The notes: a model not told the origin generated them from the sequence alone. A stretch of 64,000 nucleotides of DNA from Acrocarpospora pleiomorpha (GCF_009687885.1 NZ_BLAF01000013.1:165892-229891); one strand, 5' to 3'. Shown: positions 41,551-50,560, counted from the stretch's first letter. Numbers and translations are program-made.

Positions 41551-42273
41551 TCAGCCGTACAGGAATTCGCGGGTTCTGGGGTTTTGGGGGGCGTCGAAGA
41601 TCTGGGCTGGGGGGCCGTGTTCGAGGAGGGTGCCCTGGTCGAGGAAGCAGATGGTGTCGGCGATGTCGCGGGCGAAGGACATCTCGTGGGTGGCGAGGAT
41701 CATGGTCATGCCGGACTGTTTGAGTTCGCGGATGATGCCGAGGACCTCGTTGACGAGGGTGGGGTCCAGGGCCGAGGTGACCTCGTCCAGCAGGAGCAGG
41801 CGGGGGTGGGTGGCCAGGGCCCGGATGATGGCGACGCGCTGTTGCTGGCCGCCGGAGAGGCGGTCGGGGTAGGTGCCGGCCTTGTCGGCCAGGCCGAAGC
41901 GGGCGAGCAGGTCACGGGCCTGGGCTTCGGCCTGGGTGCGGGGCACGCCGTGGACCTTGCGGGGGGCGAGGGTGATGTTGTCCAGGACGGTCATGTGCGG
42001 GAACAGGTTGTAGGCCTGGAAGACGATGCCGATGCGCTGGCGGATCTGGTCGGGGTTGGCGCGGACGTCGGTGATCTCCTGGTCGTCGAGGTAGATGGCG
42101 CCGTCGTCGACGGTTTCGAGCAGGTTGACGCAGCGGAGCAGGGTGGATTTGCCGGAGCCGGAGGCGCCGATCAGGCAGACGACCTCGTGCGGGTCGACGG
42201 TGAGGTCGACGCCGCGCAGCACGTTGTGGTGCCGGTAGCGCTTCCAGACGCCGTCGATGGTGAGCAGGGCCAT
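41551..42273 (-). CDS. Polar amino acid ABC transporter ATPase
   Basis: 240 residues with Walker A GASGSGKST (about 35), Q-loop FQAYNLFPHMTVLDNI (typical of the GlnQ/HisP group), signature LSGGQQQRVAI (about 137), Walker B LLLLDEVTSALD (about 157) and H-loop LATHEMSFARDIAD. The usual Glu-Pro after the Walker B Asp (DEPT) is here DEVT, which is common in this group. It is coupled to the permease by TGATG overlap at 42271-42275. It powers uptake of a polar amino acid. Confidence 0.93.
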   Translation of the reverse strand: MALLTIDGVWKRYRHHNVLRGVDLTVDPHEVVCLIGASGSGKSTLLRCVNLLETVDDGAIYLDDQEITDVRANPDQIRQRIGIVFQAYNLFPHMTVLDNITLAPRKVHGVPRTQAEAQARDLLARFGLADKAGTYPDRLSGGQQQRVAIIRALATHPRLLLLDEVTSALDPTLVNEVLGIIRELKQSGMTMILATHEMSFARDIADTICFLDQGTLLEHGPPAQIFDAPQNPRTREFLYG

Positions 42274-43118
42274 CAGCCGCCTCCGCGCTGCCGGGCCGCG
42301 CGGGCGGCGAGGTGGTCGGTGAACCGGGCCAGCGGGACGGTCAGCGCGACGAACAGCAGCGCGGCCGCCAGGTACGGCGTGTAGTTGAAGGTCTTGCCGA
42401 CGTGGATCTGGACCTGCCGGAGGGCTTCGAGCGGCCCCAGGAAGGCCACCAGGGAGGTGTCCTTCTGGAGCGAGGCGAAGTCGTTGAGCAGCGGCGGGAC
42501 CACGCGGCGGATGGCCTGGGGGACAACGACGTGCCGCATGGTCTGGGCGTGGGAGAGGCCGAGGGAGCGGGCGGCGGCGCGCTGGCTGGGGTGGATGGAG
42601 TCGATGCCGGCGCGGAAGATCTCGGCCACGAACGAGGTATAGGAGAGGACCAGAGCGATGATGCCCAGGGTGACCGGGTCGCCGGGCGTGCCCTGGAGTT
42701 CCAGGGCGGGAATGCCGAAGCCGACCAGGTAGATGAGCAGGATGACGGGGATGCCGCGGAAGATGTCGGTGTAGAGCACGGCCAGCGCGCGGAGCGGGAA
42801 GAACACGGGGGCGCGCAGGCCGCGGACGAGGGCGACGCCCAGGCCGAGAATGAGAATGATCGGCTCGGCGATCATGAAGAGCATGACGTTGAGCAGGAAG
42901 CCGCGCAGCACGTCGGGGAGCGCGGTGACGAGAGCGTCCCAGTTGAAGAACTTGTCCTGGACACGCGGCCACCCGGGCGCGGCGGTGATCAGGACGACCA
43001 CCACCATGACCACGACGATCGTGGAGATGGTGGCGGCGGAGAGCGACCGCCGGCCGCGGGCGCGCAGCAGCGCCTCGCGCGCCAGCTGGCGGTCGCTCTT
43101 GACCCAGTCGGTGCTCAC
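42273..43118 (-). CDS. Polar amino acid ABC transporter permease
   Basis: 281 residues. A cytoplasmic N-terminus with basic residues, then a single helix (about 30-50) and the HisM/GlnP-type core with helices near 78-105, 115-140, 150-175 and 225-260. The EAA loop is FRAGIDSIHPSQRAAARSLGLSHAQTMRHVVVPQAIRRVVPPLLND. GTG 43118 overlaps the binding-protein stop (GTGA); an ATG 36 bp upstream would overlap that gene further and is less likely. Forms the channel of a polar amino acid importer. Confidence 0.9.
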   Translation of the reverse strand: MSTDWVKSDRQLAREALLRARGRRSLSAATISTIVVVMVVVVLITAAPGWPRVQDKFFNWDALVTALPDVLRGFLLNVMLFMIAEPIILILGLGVALVRGLRAPVFFPLRALAVLYTDIFRGIPVILLIYLVGFGIPALELQGTPGDPVTLGIIALVLSYTSFVAEIFRAGIDSIHPSQRAAARSLGLSHAQTMRHVVVPQAIRRVVPPLLNDFASLQKDTSLVAFLGPLEALRQVQIHVGKTFNYTPYLAAALLFVALTVPLARFTDHLAARAARQRGGG

Positions 43119-43996
43119 GAGAGTTCGGGGGCGCCCGCCGTGGAGGTCAGCCACTGGCCTTCGATCTTGGCGAGCTCACCGGAGGACTTCAGCGTGCCGA
43201 GCGCCTGGTTGACGCAGCCGACGAGCGGGTTGCCCTTCTCGAAGAGCAGGCCGAACTCCTCGGGAGCGCCGGAGGTGGCGGCGAACTGGCCGACGATCTT
43301 GGAGCCTTCGATCTGGGCGGCGGTGACGTAGAAGGCGGTGGGCAGGTCGAGCACGATGGCGTCGATCTGCTTGTTCTTCAGCGCGGTGACCACGTCGATC
43401 TGCTGGTTGAAAACGCTCGGCTCGGCGTCCGGCTTGATCACGTCCTGTACGGCCTGCAGCGCCGTCGTCCCCACCTGCACGCCGATCTTGGCGCCCTTGA
43501 GCGCGGCCAGCGAGGTGGCCCCCGCGACCGAGCCCCCGTCCAGGGCGACGACGGCCTGCTTGACCGCGTAGTACCCATCGCTGAAGTCGACGGCCTTGGC
43601 CCGCTCGGGGGTGATCGAGACCTGGTTGATGTCGAAGTCGAACTTCTTCGGCCCGGGCGCGAACGAGGAGTCGAACGGCACGACCTCCCACGCGACCTCG
43701 GCGGGGGTGAAGCCGAGCGTGGTGGCGACGGCCGCGGCGACCGCGCCCTCGAAGCCCTGCCCGTTGGCGGGGTCGTCGTCCTTGAACCACGGCTCGTACG
43801 CGGGCTTGTCGGTCCCGATGGTGAGCTTGCCCGGGGTGATGAGCTTGAGCTGATCCTTCGCACAGGGGGCCGACGAACTGGCGGGCGCGGCGGCCGTGGC
43901 GGTGGCGGTGGCGGTGGACGGCTGGTTCTCGGGCGCGCAGGCGACCGACGCCAGGGCGAGGACACCGGCGGCCAGGAGCAGTGCGGAACGGGGCAA
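43115..43996 (-). CDS. Amino acid ABC transporter substrate-binding lipoprotein
   Basis: 293 residues from TTG 43996 with GGAGG at five bases. Lipoprotein signal MPRSALLLAAGVLALASVAC (lipobox ASVAC). A Thr/Ala-rich linker follows, then a type II periplasmic-binding fold: GKLTIGTDKPAYEPWF, KFDFDINQVSITPERAKAVDFSDGYYAVKQAVV, GAKIGVQVGTTALQAVQ, LDLPTAFYVTA. These are typical of family 3 (polar amino acid) solute-binding proteins. First gene of the three-gene importer operon. Confidence 0.92.
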   Translation of the reverse strand: MPRSALLLAAGVLALASVACAPENQPSTATATATAAAPASSSAPCAKDQLKLITPGKLTIGTDKPAYEPWFKDDDPANGQGFEGAVAAAVATTLGFTPAEVAWEVVPFDSSFAPGPKKFDFDINQVSITPERAKAVDFSDGYYAVKQAVVALDGGSVAGATSLAALKGAKIGVQVGTTALQAVQDVIKPDAEPSVFNQQIDVVTALKNKQIDAIVLDLPTAFYVTAAQIEGSKIVGQFAATSGAPEEFGLLFEKGNPLVGCVNQALGTLKSSGELAKIEGQWLTSTAGAPELS

Positions 43997-44197
43997 GGTG
44001 GCCTCCGGGGACGCGCGGGGGAATTTCCTACCGAGGATGTCGGAATACTCCGGCCTCGGCAAACCGAGTCTGGCATGACTACGGCCTCGCCCTCAAAGCG
44101 GACGGTCAAGACACCCGCCAGGAGGTGTAAACAGATAGTGGCTGGTAATCTACTCTCAGTAATCGTCGCAGGTGGTTTGGGCAAAGGGGGAGCGCAG

Positions 44198-45310
44198 GTG
44201 GAGGCAGGATCTTCGAGCGGGGTGGCGTGGGTGGCCGTCGCGCTGGTCTCGCTGTCCACCCTCGGGGGCGCGTGGATGGCCAGGCGGCATTCTCGCCGGG
44301 TCACCGTCTGGCTGGCCATAGCCTCGGCGCTGATGCTGGTCACCGCCTTGATCGACCTGCTGCCCGACGCCTGGCGGGAGTCGGTCGAGAAGGGCGTGCC
44401 GCTGTGGGCGATGGGCGTTTCGATCGCCGTGGGCTTCGTGGTGGTCACCTACTTCACCCGGAAGGAACACGCGCAGGTGTCAGGACCCGGCGCCCGGCAC
44501 GCGCCCGGCCTGCATCGGCGGGTGCGGGAGTGGGCCGGAGCCGCCCTGTTCGGCGGCCTCGGCACGGCCGCCGCGCTCACCGTGCACCGCGCGATCGAGG
44601 GAGCCACCCTGGCGTTGAGCGCCTCCGCCGTCGTCGTGATCGCGCTGGTGGTGCATTCGGCCAGCGAGGGCCTGGCCATGGTCGCTCTGCTGGACATGGC
44701 GGGGCAGCGCCTGGCGCCGCTGCTGGCGGTGGCGTGTGTCAGCCCGGTGGTGGGGATGGTGATCGGCACGCTCAGTCCCGTGCCCGGCCAGGTCGTGCCG
44801 ATCCTGCTCGCGGTGGCGACCGGAATCCTGTTGCGTACGGCCATACTCGGCGTTCGGCTCGCGGCGAGCAGGCACGAGGACCGCCGGGTGCCGAGGCGGC
44901 ATGTGCTGACCGCCGCCGGGGTGGCCGCCACGGTGGCACTGGCGATCAGCGCGTTGCAGTGGATTCCCGGGCAGCCGAACCTGGCCGAGAAACAGGTGCT
45001 CGGACGTGTCATGGCCCGGCCCAGAACCGTGCCGACCCCGCTCCGGCCCTCCCCCACGCCGTTTCCACTTCGCGATAGAAGGCAGCTGCGTGCCGCTTTC
45101 GCGTCGGGCGCGCTGAGCCTGGCGCAGGTGTTCGCGCGGACCGATCGGCTGACCCTGCGGACCCGGGTGGCGTGGCTGCTGGACGGCCACCCCGGCTACC
45201 ACCACGACCACATCGCCGACTTGTTGCACGTCAACGGCATCACGCCCGACCACACGGTCGGCGACCTGAACGAACGGCAACGCGCCCGCCTGCTGGCGAA
45301 ACTGTCATAG
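44198..45310 (+). CDS. ZIP-family metal transporter fused to an IHF-like DNA-binding domain
   Basis: 370 residues from GTG 44198 (GGGGGAG upstream). The first about 250 residues hold eight hydrophobic helices. Helices 4 and 5 carry TVHRAIEGATLA and VVHSASEGLAM, the paired H-x-x-x-E-G metal-site motifs of ZIP transporters (Zn2+, Fe2+ or other divalent ions). The C-terminal 75 residues (RRQLRAAFASGALSLAQVFART... TLRTRVAWLLDGHPGYHHDHIADLLHVNGI... TVGDLNERQRARLLAKL) resemble the actinobacterial integration host factor (mIHF) fold with its helix-two-turn-helix, where L-x-x-x-P-G-x-x and V-x-x-L-x-x-x-Q-R are conserved. A membrane transporter with a nucleic-acid-binding tail is unusual. Confidence 0.75.
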   Translation: MEAGSSSGVAWVAVALVSLSTLGGAWMARRHSRRVTVWLAIASALMLVTALIDLLPDAWRESVEKGVPLWAMGVSIAVGFVVVTYFTRKEHAQVSGPGARHAPGLHRRVREWAGAALFGGLGTAAALTVHRAIEGATLALSASAVVVIALVVHSASEGLAMVALLDMAGQRLAPLLAVACVSPVVGMVIGTLSPVPGQVVPILLAVATGILLRTAILGVRLAASRHEDRRVPRRHVLTAAGVAATVALAISALQWIPGQPNLAEKQVLGRVMARPRTVPTPLRPSPTPFPLRDRRQLRAAFASGALSLAQVFARTDRLTLRTRVAWLLDGHPGYHHDHIADLLHVNGITPDHTVGDLNERQRARLLAKLS

Positions 45311-45335
45311 GGCGCTTCCCGAAAGGAGACCCCTC

Positions 45336-45794
45336 ATGGGCGAGGGATACGACCGCGTGCTGACCGCGGAGGACGTCCGCAACCGGGTCTTCTCCACCAG
45401 CCGGCTCCGGGAGGGTTACGACCTCGCGGAGGTCGACCTGTTCCTGGGCGAGGTGGAGCTCAGTCTCAACCGCCTGCACCGGGATTACGAGCAGCTGAAG
45501 GCGCGCTGCGGCCTGTGCAGCACGGCGCTCGCCCCCACCTGGCAGGGCGGGGCCGAAGTGATCGCCGCAGCCCAGCGGCAGGCTGAGGCGATCATCGCCG
45601 AGGCCGAGGCCCGCGCTCGCGACCTGGAACTCGAACTGCGCGAACGGCTGCGCCGGGCCGCGGAGATCCTCATGGTGACCGAGCAGGAGCACGCCCGCGA
45701 CCTGGAGGTCCGCCGCCAGCAGGCCGACCGCAGGCGCGCCGACATCCAGGACCACCTCTCCTGGATCAACAACCTCGTCGGCGACCACCCGTAA
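45336..45794 (+). CDS. DivIVA-domain protein
   Basis: 152 residues. The N-terminus LTAEDVRNRVFSTSRLREGYDLAEVDLFLGEVE matches the DivIVA/Wag31 membrane-binding motif (V-x-N-x-x-F-x-x-x-R-x-G-Y-x-x-x-E-V-D-x-F-L). A long coiled coil follows (about 75-140), rich in Ala, Glu and Arg. Much shorter than true polar-growth DivIVA, so it is probably an accessory member. ATG 45336 has AAAGGAG upstream. It lies 25 bp after the ZIP-IHF gene and is probably co-transcribed. Confidence 0.87.
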   Translation: MGEGYDRVLTAEDVRNRVFSTSRLREGYDLAEVDLFLGEVELSLNRLHRDYEQLKARCGLCSTALAPTWQGGAEVIAAAQRQAEAIIAEAEARARDLELELRERLRRAAEILMVTEQEHARDLEVRRQQADRRRADIQDHLSWINNLVGDHP

Positions 45795-45797
45795 CCA

Positions 45798-47489
45798 TCA
45801 CTTGCCCGGCATCCACACCCGCATAGTGGCCGGACCGCGATTCCCCCACCGGTGGTACGGCACCAGCCGCAACGTCGACTCCTCGGCCTCCCCGAGGGTC
45901 GCGGCCCGCACGTCGAGCTCCACAACGCCGTCCACGACGTCTTCCTGAGGGGCCACGTCGGCATCGACCTGGAGGAGTTCCAGGGAAGGCCCGCCCTCCG
46001 GCGACTCCGCGCAGTACACGAGCGGGCCGCGTTCGACCGCCACGCACCCGCGCACCGCGTCCACCCGCGGATCCGGCTGAACCCACCGAGGCTGGACATC
46101 GAAATCAACGGCGAACACATCCCCAGGAGCCCAGACCCGCAGGTCCGCGTGCTCGCCCACGCTGATCCGCCGAGGCTCGGCGGGCGCGGACACCACATGC
46201 ACCGCGACCCCGCCCTCCCACGGATATCCGGTTTCGACCCGCAATTTCAGCCCATCATGGGAAATTTCGCTCGGGGTCGGATGATGGATCTGGATCCCCT
46301 CGGACGTCCCCGTCGCCAGGTACGCCGGCAACGACGCGAACGTCCGCGCCAGGTTGTTCGGGCAACACGACACCGCGAACCACGGCGCACGCAGCGCCCC
46401 CTCGGCCCGCGGGTTCACCCCGTCCGACGCCTGCCCCGGCACCCGAACCTGCAACGGATTCGTATAGAAGAACGACCTCCCATCCGAAGCGGGCGACGCC
46501 GCGATCACGTTGTACAACGTGCGTTGCGCCTGCTCCGCATACCGCCGCCGCCCGGTCGCCAGCAACAGCCGATGGGACAACATCACCGACCCGACCGCCG
46601 CGCACGTCTCCGAATACGCCCGATCCGGCGGCAACTCGAAATCATCCCCGAACGACTCCCCGGAATGCCGCGACCCCATCCCGCCGGTCAGATGCGTACG
46701 CCGGGCGATCGTCCTCTCCCACTGCGCTTCGACAGCGGCCAGCAATTCGCTGTCCCCCGTCTCCACGGCCACATCCACCGTCCCGCAGGCCAGATACATC
46801 GCCCGGACGGCATGCCCGCGAAACACCTCCGCCTCACGAACCGGCACATCGTCCTGGAAGTAAGCCCGCCCGAACTCCACCTCCGCCAGCGCGGGCCCAC
46901 CCCGTCGCTCGACGAAACGCCGGGCCATTTCCAGATAACGTTCGGTCCCGGTCACCCGATAAAGCTCGACCAGCGCCATCTCAATCACGGGATGCCCGCA
47001 CACCTCGGCACTGTCCATAAAGCGCCGGCACACATGATCGGCCACGCGCCGGACCGCATCGGTGAACGGATGCTCCCCCGACGTGCGCCACCGCGCCACC
47101 CCGGCCTGGATCATGTGGCCATAGCAGTAAAGCTCGTGCCCCCACTCGAAATCCCGATACCGATCCCCGCTCCACCGCGTGTTGAGATAGCCATCGGGCT
47201 CCTGCGCCGACACCACCGTCTCGGCCAGCTCGTCGAAACGCGGATCGCGCGCCCACGCCATGCCTTCGAGCAGCTTGTACACCTCGGAGTCGGCGAATTC
47301 GCGCCCGCGCGCGGGCTCGCCGCGAAAGTTGCCGATCCAGCCGAGCTTCTCCATCCAGTCCTGGCAGTGGCCGATGATCACTTCTTGGTTGAGTTCGCGC
47401 AGGTGCCCCCAGAAGCCGGGCGACAGCCGTACAGCGTCGAGGCCGAGGGGGGTGAGCACGCCATTGGATGGAACGACTGGGTTAACCAC
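45798..47489 (-). CDS. GH127 family beta-L-arabinofuranosidase
   Basis: 563 residues, (alpha/alpha)6 barrel. The GH127 zinc-thiolate active site is visible: Glu-Thr-Cys in AYSETCAAVGS (about 305) and the Cys375-Cys376 pair in VSCCPNN, equivalent to Glu338, Cys340, Cys417 and Cys418 of HypBA1, where the first Cys of the pair is the nucleophile. DGYLNTRW, GHELYCYGHMIQAGVA, HLTGGMGSRHSGESFGDDFELP are other family hallmarks. No signal peptide, so it acts inside on imported arabino-oligosaccharides. Overlaps the MalG-type permease gene by 8 bp, last of the importer operon. Confidence 0.92.
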   Translation of the reverse strand: MVNPVVPSNGVLTPLGLDAVRLSPGFWGHLRELNQEVIIGHCQDWMEKLGWIGNFRGEPARGREFADSEVYKLLEGMAWARDPRFDELAETVVSAQEPDGYLNTRWSGDRYRDFEWGHELYCYGHMIQAGVARWRTSGEHPFTDAVRRVADHVCRRFMDSAEVCGHPVIEMALVELYRVTGTERYLEMARRFVERRGGPALAEVEFGRAYFQDDVPVREAEVFRGHAVRAMYLACGTVDVAVETGDSELLAAVEAQWERTIARRTHLTGGMGSRHSGESFGDDFELPPDRAYSETCAAVGSVMLSHRLLLATGRRRYAEQAQRTLYNVIAASPASDGRSFFYTNPLQVRVPGQASDGVNPRAEGALRAPWFAVSCCPNNLARTFASLPAYLATGTSEGIQIHHPTPSEISHDGLKLRVETGYPWEGGVAVHVVSAPAEPRRISVGEHADLRVWAPGDVFAVDFDVQPRWVQPDPRVDAVRGCVAVERGPLVYCAESPEGGPSLELLQVDADVAPQEDVVDGVVELDVRAATLGEAEESTLRLVPYHRWGNRGPATMRVWMPGK

Positions 47490-48270
47490 GCAAAGCTCCC
47501 GACATGAATCCGCGCACGTAGTAGCGCTGGAGGAGGAGGAAGATGGCCAGGCAGGGTAAGGCCATGAACACCACGCCGGCCTGCATGGTGGGATAGTCGA
47601 CGGCGCCGAAATCGTGCAGGCGCATGTTCACCACGGCGACCGGCAGGGTGAACCGATCATTGGAACTGATCAGGATGAGCGGGGCCACGTAGTCGTTCCA
47701 CGAGGCCAGGAACGCGAACAGGCCGACGGTCACCAGGCCGGGCACGACGGCGGGCAGCAGGACCCTGGTCAGCGCGCGGAAACTGCCGCAGCCGTCGATC
47801 ATGGCGGCTTCGTCGAGGGTGCGGGGCACCGATTCGAAGGCGTTGCGCATCATGAAGACGGCGAACGGCAGCTGGAACATGATCATGACGAGCGCCAGGC
47901 CGATCAGCGAGTCCTGGAGCCCGAACCAGCCGAGCATCACGTACAGCGGGATGAGGATGGTCGGGTAGGGGACCATCAGGATGGCCAGGATCAGCACGAA
48001 CAGCAGCCCCCGGCCGGGGAAGCGGAAGCGGGCGAAGGCGTACCCGGCGAAGGTGGCGACGATGAGCGTGCCGCCCACGGTGAGCAGGACCAGGATGACG
48101 GTGTTGGTGAGGTAGGTCCCGATGCCTTCGCCATAGTTGGCGAGCTTGCGGTAACTGTCCAGGCTGAAGGCGTCCCCGAGGCGGATGGACGACCAGCCGC
48201 TCCACACGATCGGATAGACGAAGAACAGCGAAATGATGACCATGCTGACGTAGTACGTGGGTCGTTTCAT
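47482..48270 (-). CDS. MalG-type sugar ABC transporter permease
   Basis: 262 residues, six membrane helices. The EAA loop near residues 160-190 reads NAFESVPRTLDEAAMIDGCGSFRALTRVLLPAVVPGL, typical of carbohydrate permeases of the MalG type. It overlaps the MalF-type gene by 4 bp (48267-48270). With the partner permease and binding protein it imports an oligosaccharide, likely an arabinose-containing one from the locus context. An ATPase is missing; such importers often use a shared MsiK-like ATPase encoded elsewhere. Confidence 0.93.
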   Translation of the reverse strand: MKRPTYYVSMVIISLFFVYPIVWSGWSSIRLGDAFSLDSYRKLANYGEGIGTYLTNTVILVLLTVGGTLIVATFAGYAFARFRFPGRGLLFVLILAILMVPYPTILIPLYVMLGWFGLQDSLIGLALVMIMFQLPFAVFMMRNAFESVPRTLDEAAMIDGCGSFRALTRVLLPAVVPGLVTVGLFAFLASWNDYVAPLILISSNDRFTLPVAVVNMRLHDFGAVDYPTMQAGVVFMALPCLAIFLLLQRYYVRGFMSGALRG

Positions 48271-49196
48271 GACGTCTTCCGCCGGATGAAGGCGAGCTGG
48301 AGCGCGTTCAGCAGCACCAGCGCCGCGAGGACGAGCACCGACATGGCCGCCGCCGAGCCCAGGTTGAAGCGGATGAAGGCCTCCCGGACGATGACCATCA
48401 CCACCGACGTGGTGCTGCTGCCGGGGCCGCCGCGGGTGAGGATGTAGAACTGCTCGAAGCCGAGCAGCGAACCGGTAATCATCAGGCAGAGCACCAGCGC
48501 GATGGTGGGCCGCATCAGCGGCAGCGTGATCCGGCGGAACGCGTGGCCGGCGGACGCGCCGTCCACCCGGGCCGCTTCATAGAGCTCGGTGGGGATGGCC
48601 TGGAGCCCGGTGAGCAGGATCAGCATGTTGAAGCCGGCCCACCGCCAGATGACCAGGGTGACCGTGGAGCCGAAGGCGACCCCCGGATCCCCGGCCGTCC
48701 ACGACACGGGCGCGTCGATCAGGCCGACCCATTCGAGGATGTCGTTGAGCGGGCCGATCTGGTCGCTGAGCAGGCCGAAGAACAGCAGCGTCGCCGTCGC
48801 CCAGCCGACCGCGGCGGGCAGGAAGAACGCGCCACGGAAGAACCCGACGCCGGGACGGCGGTTCTGGATCAGCAGCGCCAGCCCGAACGAGATGGCGAAC
48901 AGCAGGACGGTGACGACGGCCGTGTATTTCAGGGTGAAGACCACCGCGTCCAGAACGAGCGCGTTGTCGGCGACCTGAGCGTAGTTGGCAGGCGCGTTGA
49001 ACGAGGGCGGCCCGAGCAGGGGCCACTTGTTCAGCGACATCCACACGACCAGCCCGAGCGGGAGCAGGAAGAACAGGGCGACGATCACCGTTGCCGGGGC
49101 CGCGTAGGCGAGCCCGGCCAGGCCGGGTGAGCGGCGGCGCCGGGAACGGGCGTGCGTGGCCTGGGCAGGCCGGACGCGTTCGAGAAGGTTGGTCAT
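48267..49196 (-). CDS. MalF-type sugar ABC transporter permease
   Basis: 309 residues with six membrane helices after a basic N-terminus (RSRRRRSPGLAGLAY). EAA loop LQAIPTELYEAARVDGASAGHAFRRITLPLMRPTIALV near residue 200 identifies a MalF-like subunit. It follows the binding-protein gene after a hairpin-containing 49-bp gap. ATG 49196 start. Confidence 0.93.
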   Translation of the reverse strand: MTNLLERVRPAQATHARSRRRRSPGLAGLAYAAPATVIVALFFLLPLGLVVWMSLNKWPLLGPPSFNAPANYAQVADNALVLDAVVFTLKYTAVVTVLLFAISFGLALLIQNRRPGVGFFRGAFFLPAAVGWATATLLFFGLLSDQIGPLNDILEWVGLIDAPVSWTAGDPGVAFGSTVTLVIWRWAGFNMLILLTGLQAIPTELYEAARVDGASAGHAFRRITLPLMRPTIALVLCLMITGSLLGFEQFYILTRGGPGSSTTSVVMVIVREAFIRFNLGSAAAMSVLVLAALVLLNALQLAFIRRKTS

Positions 49197-49206
49197 TCGT
49201 TCTCCT

Positions 49207-49238
49207 GCCGGCGCCCCGGAGAATCCCGGAGCGCCGGC
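49207..49238 (-). terminator. Stem-loop between binding-protein and permease genes
   Basis: GCCGGCGC (49207-49214) pairs with GCGCCGGC (49231-49238), and after one mismatch an inner CCGG/CCGG continues the stem. It lies between the binding-protein stop and the first permease start, with no U-run. Such hairpins in sugar importer operons protect or attenuate the transcript so that the binding protein is made in excess. Confidence 0.5.
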
Positions 49239-49245
49239 GAGTCCG

Positions 49246-50511
49246 CTACTGCTGGTTGAGTGAAGCCGTGATCGTCGCCGCGCCCGCCTTCAGCGCCGCC
49301 GCCGGATCCGTGCCGAACAGCGCGTCCCGGAGGGTCTTCAGCCACGGGCTCTGCGAGTCGTTGTAGGACTCGTTGAACTTCAGCGCGTACGGCGTCTTCC
49401 CCACCGCCATCACTTCGTTCATGGTCTGCACCCGGGGGTCACTCGCGGTCAGGTCGGTACGGGCGACCGTGGTCCTGCTCTTGGTCTGCAGGTCGCTCTG
49501 CACCTGGTCGGAGAGGGTGAAGGCCAGGAATTCCCACGCCGCGTCGGCCTGCGTCGTGGTCGCGCTGATGCCGATCACGTCACCGCCGACGAACGTGGAG
49601 GTGCCGCCGTCGACGCCGGGGATGGGCGCGACGCCGACGTCGATGCCCTTCTCCTCCAGCAGCCCGAGCCACGCGGAGGGACCAGGGGCGACGCCGATGT
49701 TGCCCGCCTGGAGCGCGCCCAGCCAGGTGGTGCCGTTCTCCTCCTTGGAGCCCGGCGCGGCCACGCCGTCCTCGAACAGCTTGCGGTACACGTCGAACAC
49801 CGCCCCCATCGGACCCGCGTCGACGGTGGACTGGGTTCCTTCGGGGTTCATCACGTCGCCGCCCCCGGCCCACACCGACGGCCAGAACGTGAACAACGTG
49901 CACCCGCCGCAGTTGCCGCCGAAGTAGGTGCCGTAGGTGTCGCCGCCCACCTTCTCCCGGATGGTGGTGGCCTGCTCGGCCATCTCCTTCAGCGAGGTCG
50001 GCGGCTTCTCCGGGTCGAGGCCCGCCTTCGTGTACAGGGCCTTGTTCAGGAACAGCACGGAGGTGTCAACCGTGTGCGGGACCGCGTAGATCTTCCCGTC
50101 CACGGTGGCTTCCTTGATGTGCGCGGGGGCGACCTTGTCCTTGAACGGCAGCGCGCCGAACCGCTCGGTGACGTCGATCCACAGGCCCTGCGAGACGTAG
50201 TTGGGGGCGAACACGACGTCGGAGGCGAACAGGTCAGGCAGGTTCTTGCCGCCCGCCGCGGTCGCGATCTTGGCGGGGTACTCCTCGTTCGGGTACGCCG
50301 TCACCTCGACCTTGTTGGTGTGCGACGCGTTGTACGCGTCGGCCAGGGCCTTCGTGTGGGACTCGGTAGCAGCCCGGGTCCACACCTTGATCGTCACCGG
50401 GGCCTGACTCTGATTGGCCGCCGGTGGACTCTCGGCACCGCCGCCACCACCGCACGCGGTGGCCAGCAGCGCGGCGGCGAGCAGCGCGCCGAGGCGTCGA
50501 GGCATATCCAT
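49246..50511 (-). CDS. Sugar ABC transporter substrate-binding lipoprotein
   Basis: 421 residues from ATG 50511 with GAGGAGAG upstream. Lipoprotein signal (RRLGALLAAALLATAC, lipobox LATAC) followed by a Gly-rich linker. Family 1 solute-binding features: VTIKVWTRAATESHTKALADAYNAS, YAVPHTVDTSVLFLNKALYTKAGLDP, GISATTTQADAAWEFLAFTLSDQVQ. It is the first gene of the leftward importer operon; a GAAAAGGTTTTCGG operator (50544-50557) lies upstream, so its expression should be under the divergent LacI regulator. Confidence 0.93.
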   Translation of the reverse strand: MDMPRRLGALLAAALLATACGGGGGAESPPAANQSQAPVTIKVWTRAATESHTKALADAYNASHTNKVEVTAYPNEEYPAKIATAAGGKNLPDLFASDVVFAPNYVSQGLWIDVTERFGALPFKDKVAPAHIKEATVDGKIYAVPHTVDTSVLFLNKALYTKAGLDPEKPPTSLKEMAEQATTIREKVGGDTYGTYFGGNCGGCTLFTFWPSVWAGGGDVMNPEGTQSTVDAGPMGAVFDVYRKLFEDGVAAPGSKEENGTTWLGALQAGNIGVAPGPSAWLGLLEEKGIDVGVAPIPGVDGGTSTFVGGDVIGISATTTQADAAWEFLAFTLSDQVQSDLQTKSRTTVARTDLTASDPRVQTMNEVMAVGKTPYALKFNESYNDSQSPWLKTLRDALFGTDPAAALKAGAATITASLNQQ

Positions 50512-50543
50512 AGTTCTCTCCTCTGCATCCCCCGAAGCACACT

Positions 50544-50560
50544 GAAAAGGTTTTCGGAAA
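50544..50560. promoter_or_regulatory. LacI-type operator upstream of the importer operon
   Basis: GAAAAGGTTTTCGGAAA. The core GAAAAggTTTTC is a perfect palindrome of GAAAA/TTTTC. Read on the minus strand it is TTTCCGAAAACCTTTTC, the same sequence as the first 16 bases at 53765-53780, upstream of the GH43 gene. It lies 33-49 bp upstream of the binding-protein ATG. Confidence 0.75.

Noticed and set aside
42312..43331. Plus-strand Gly/Glu/Asp-rich frame under the amino acid importer
   Set aside because: Antisense composition and no motifs; the three importer genes on the minus strand are clear.
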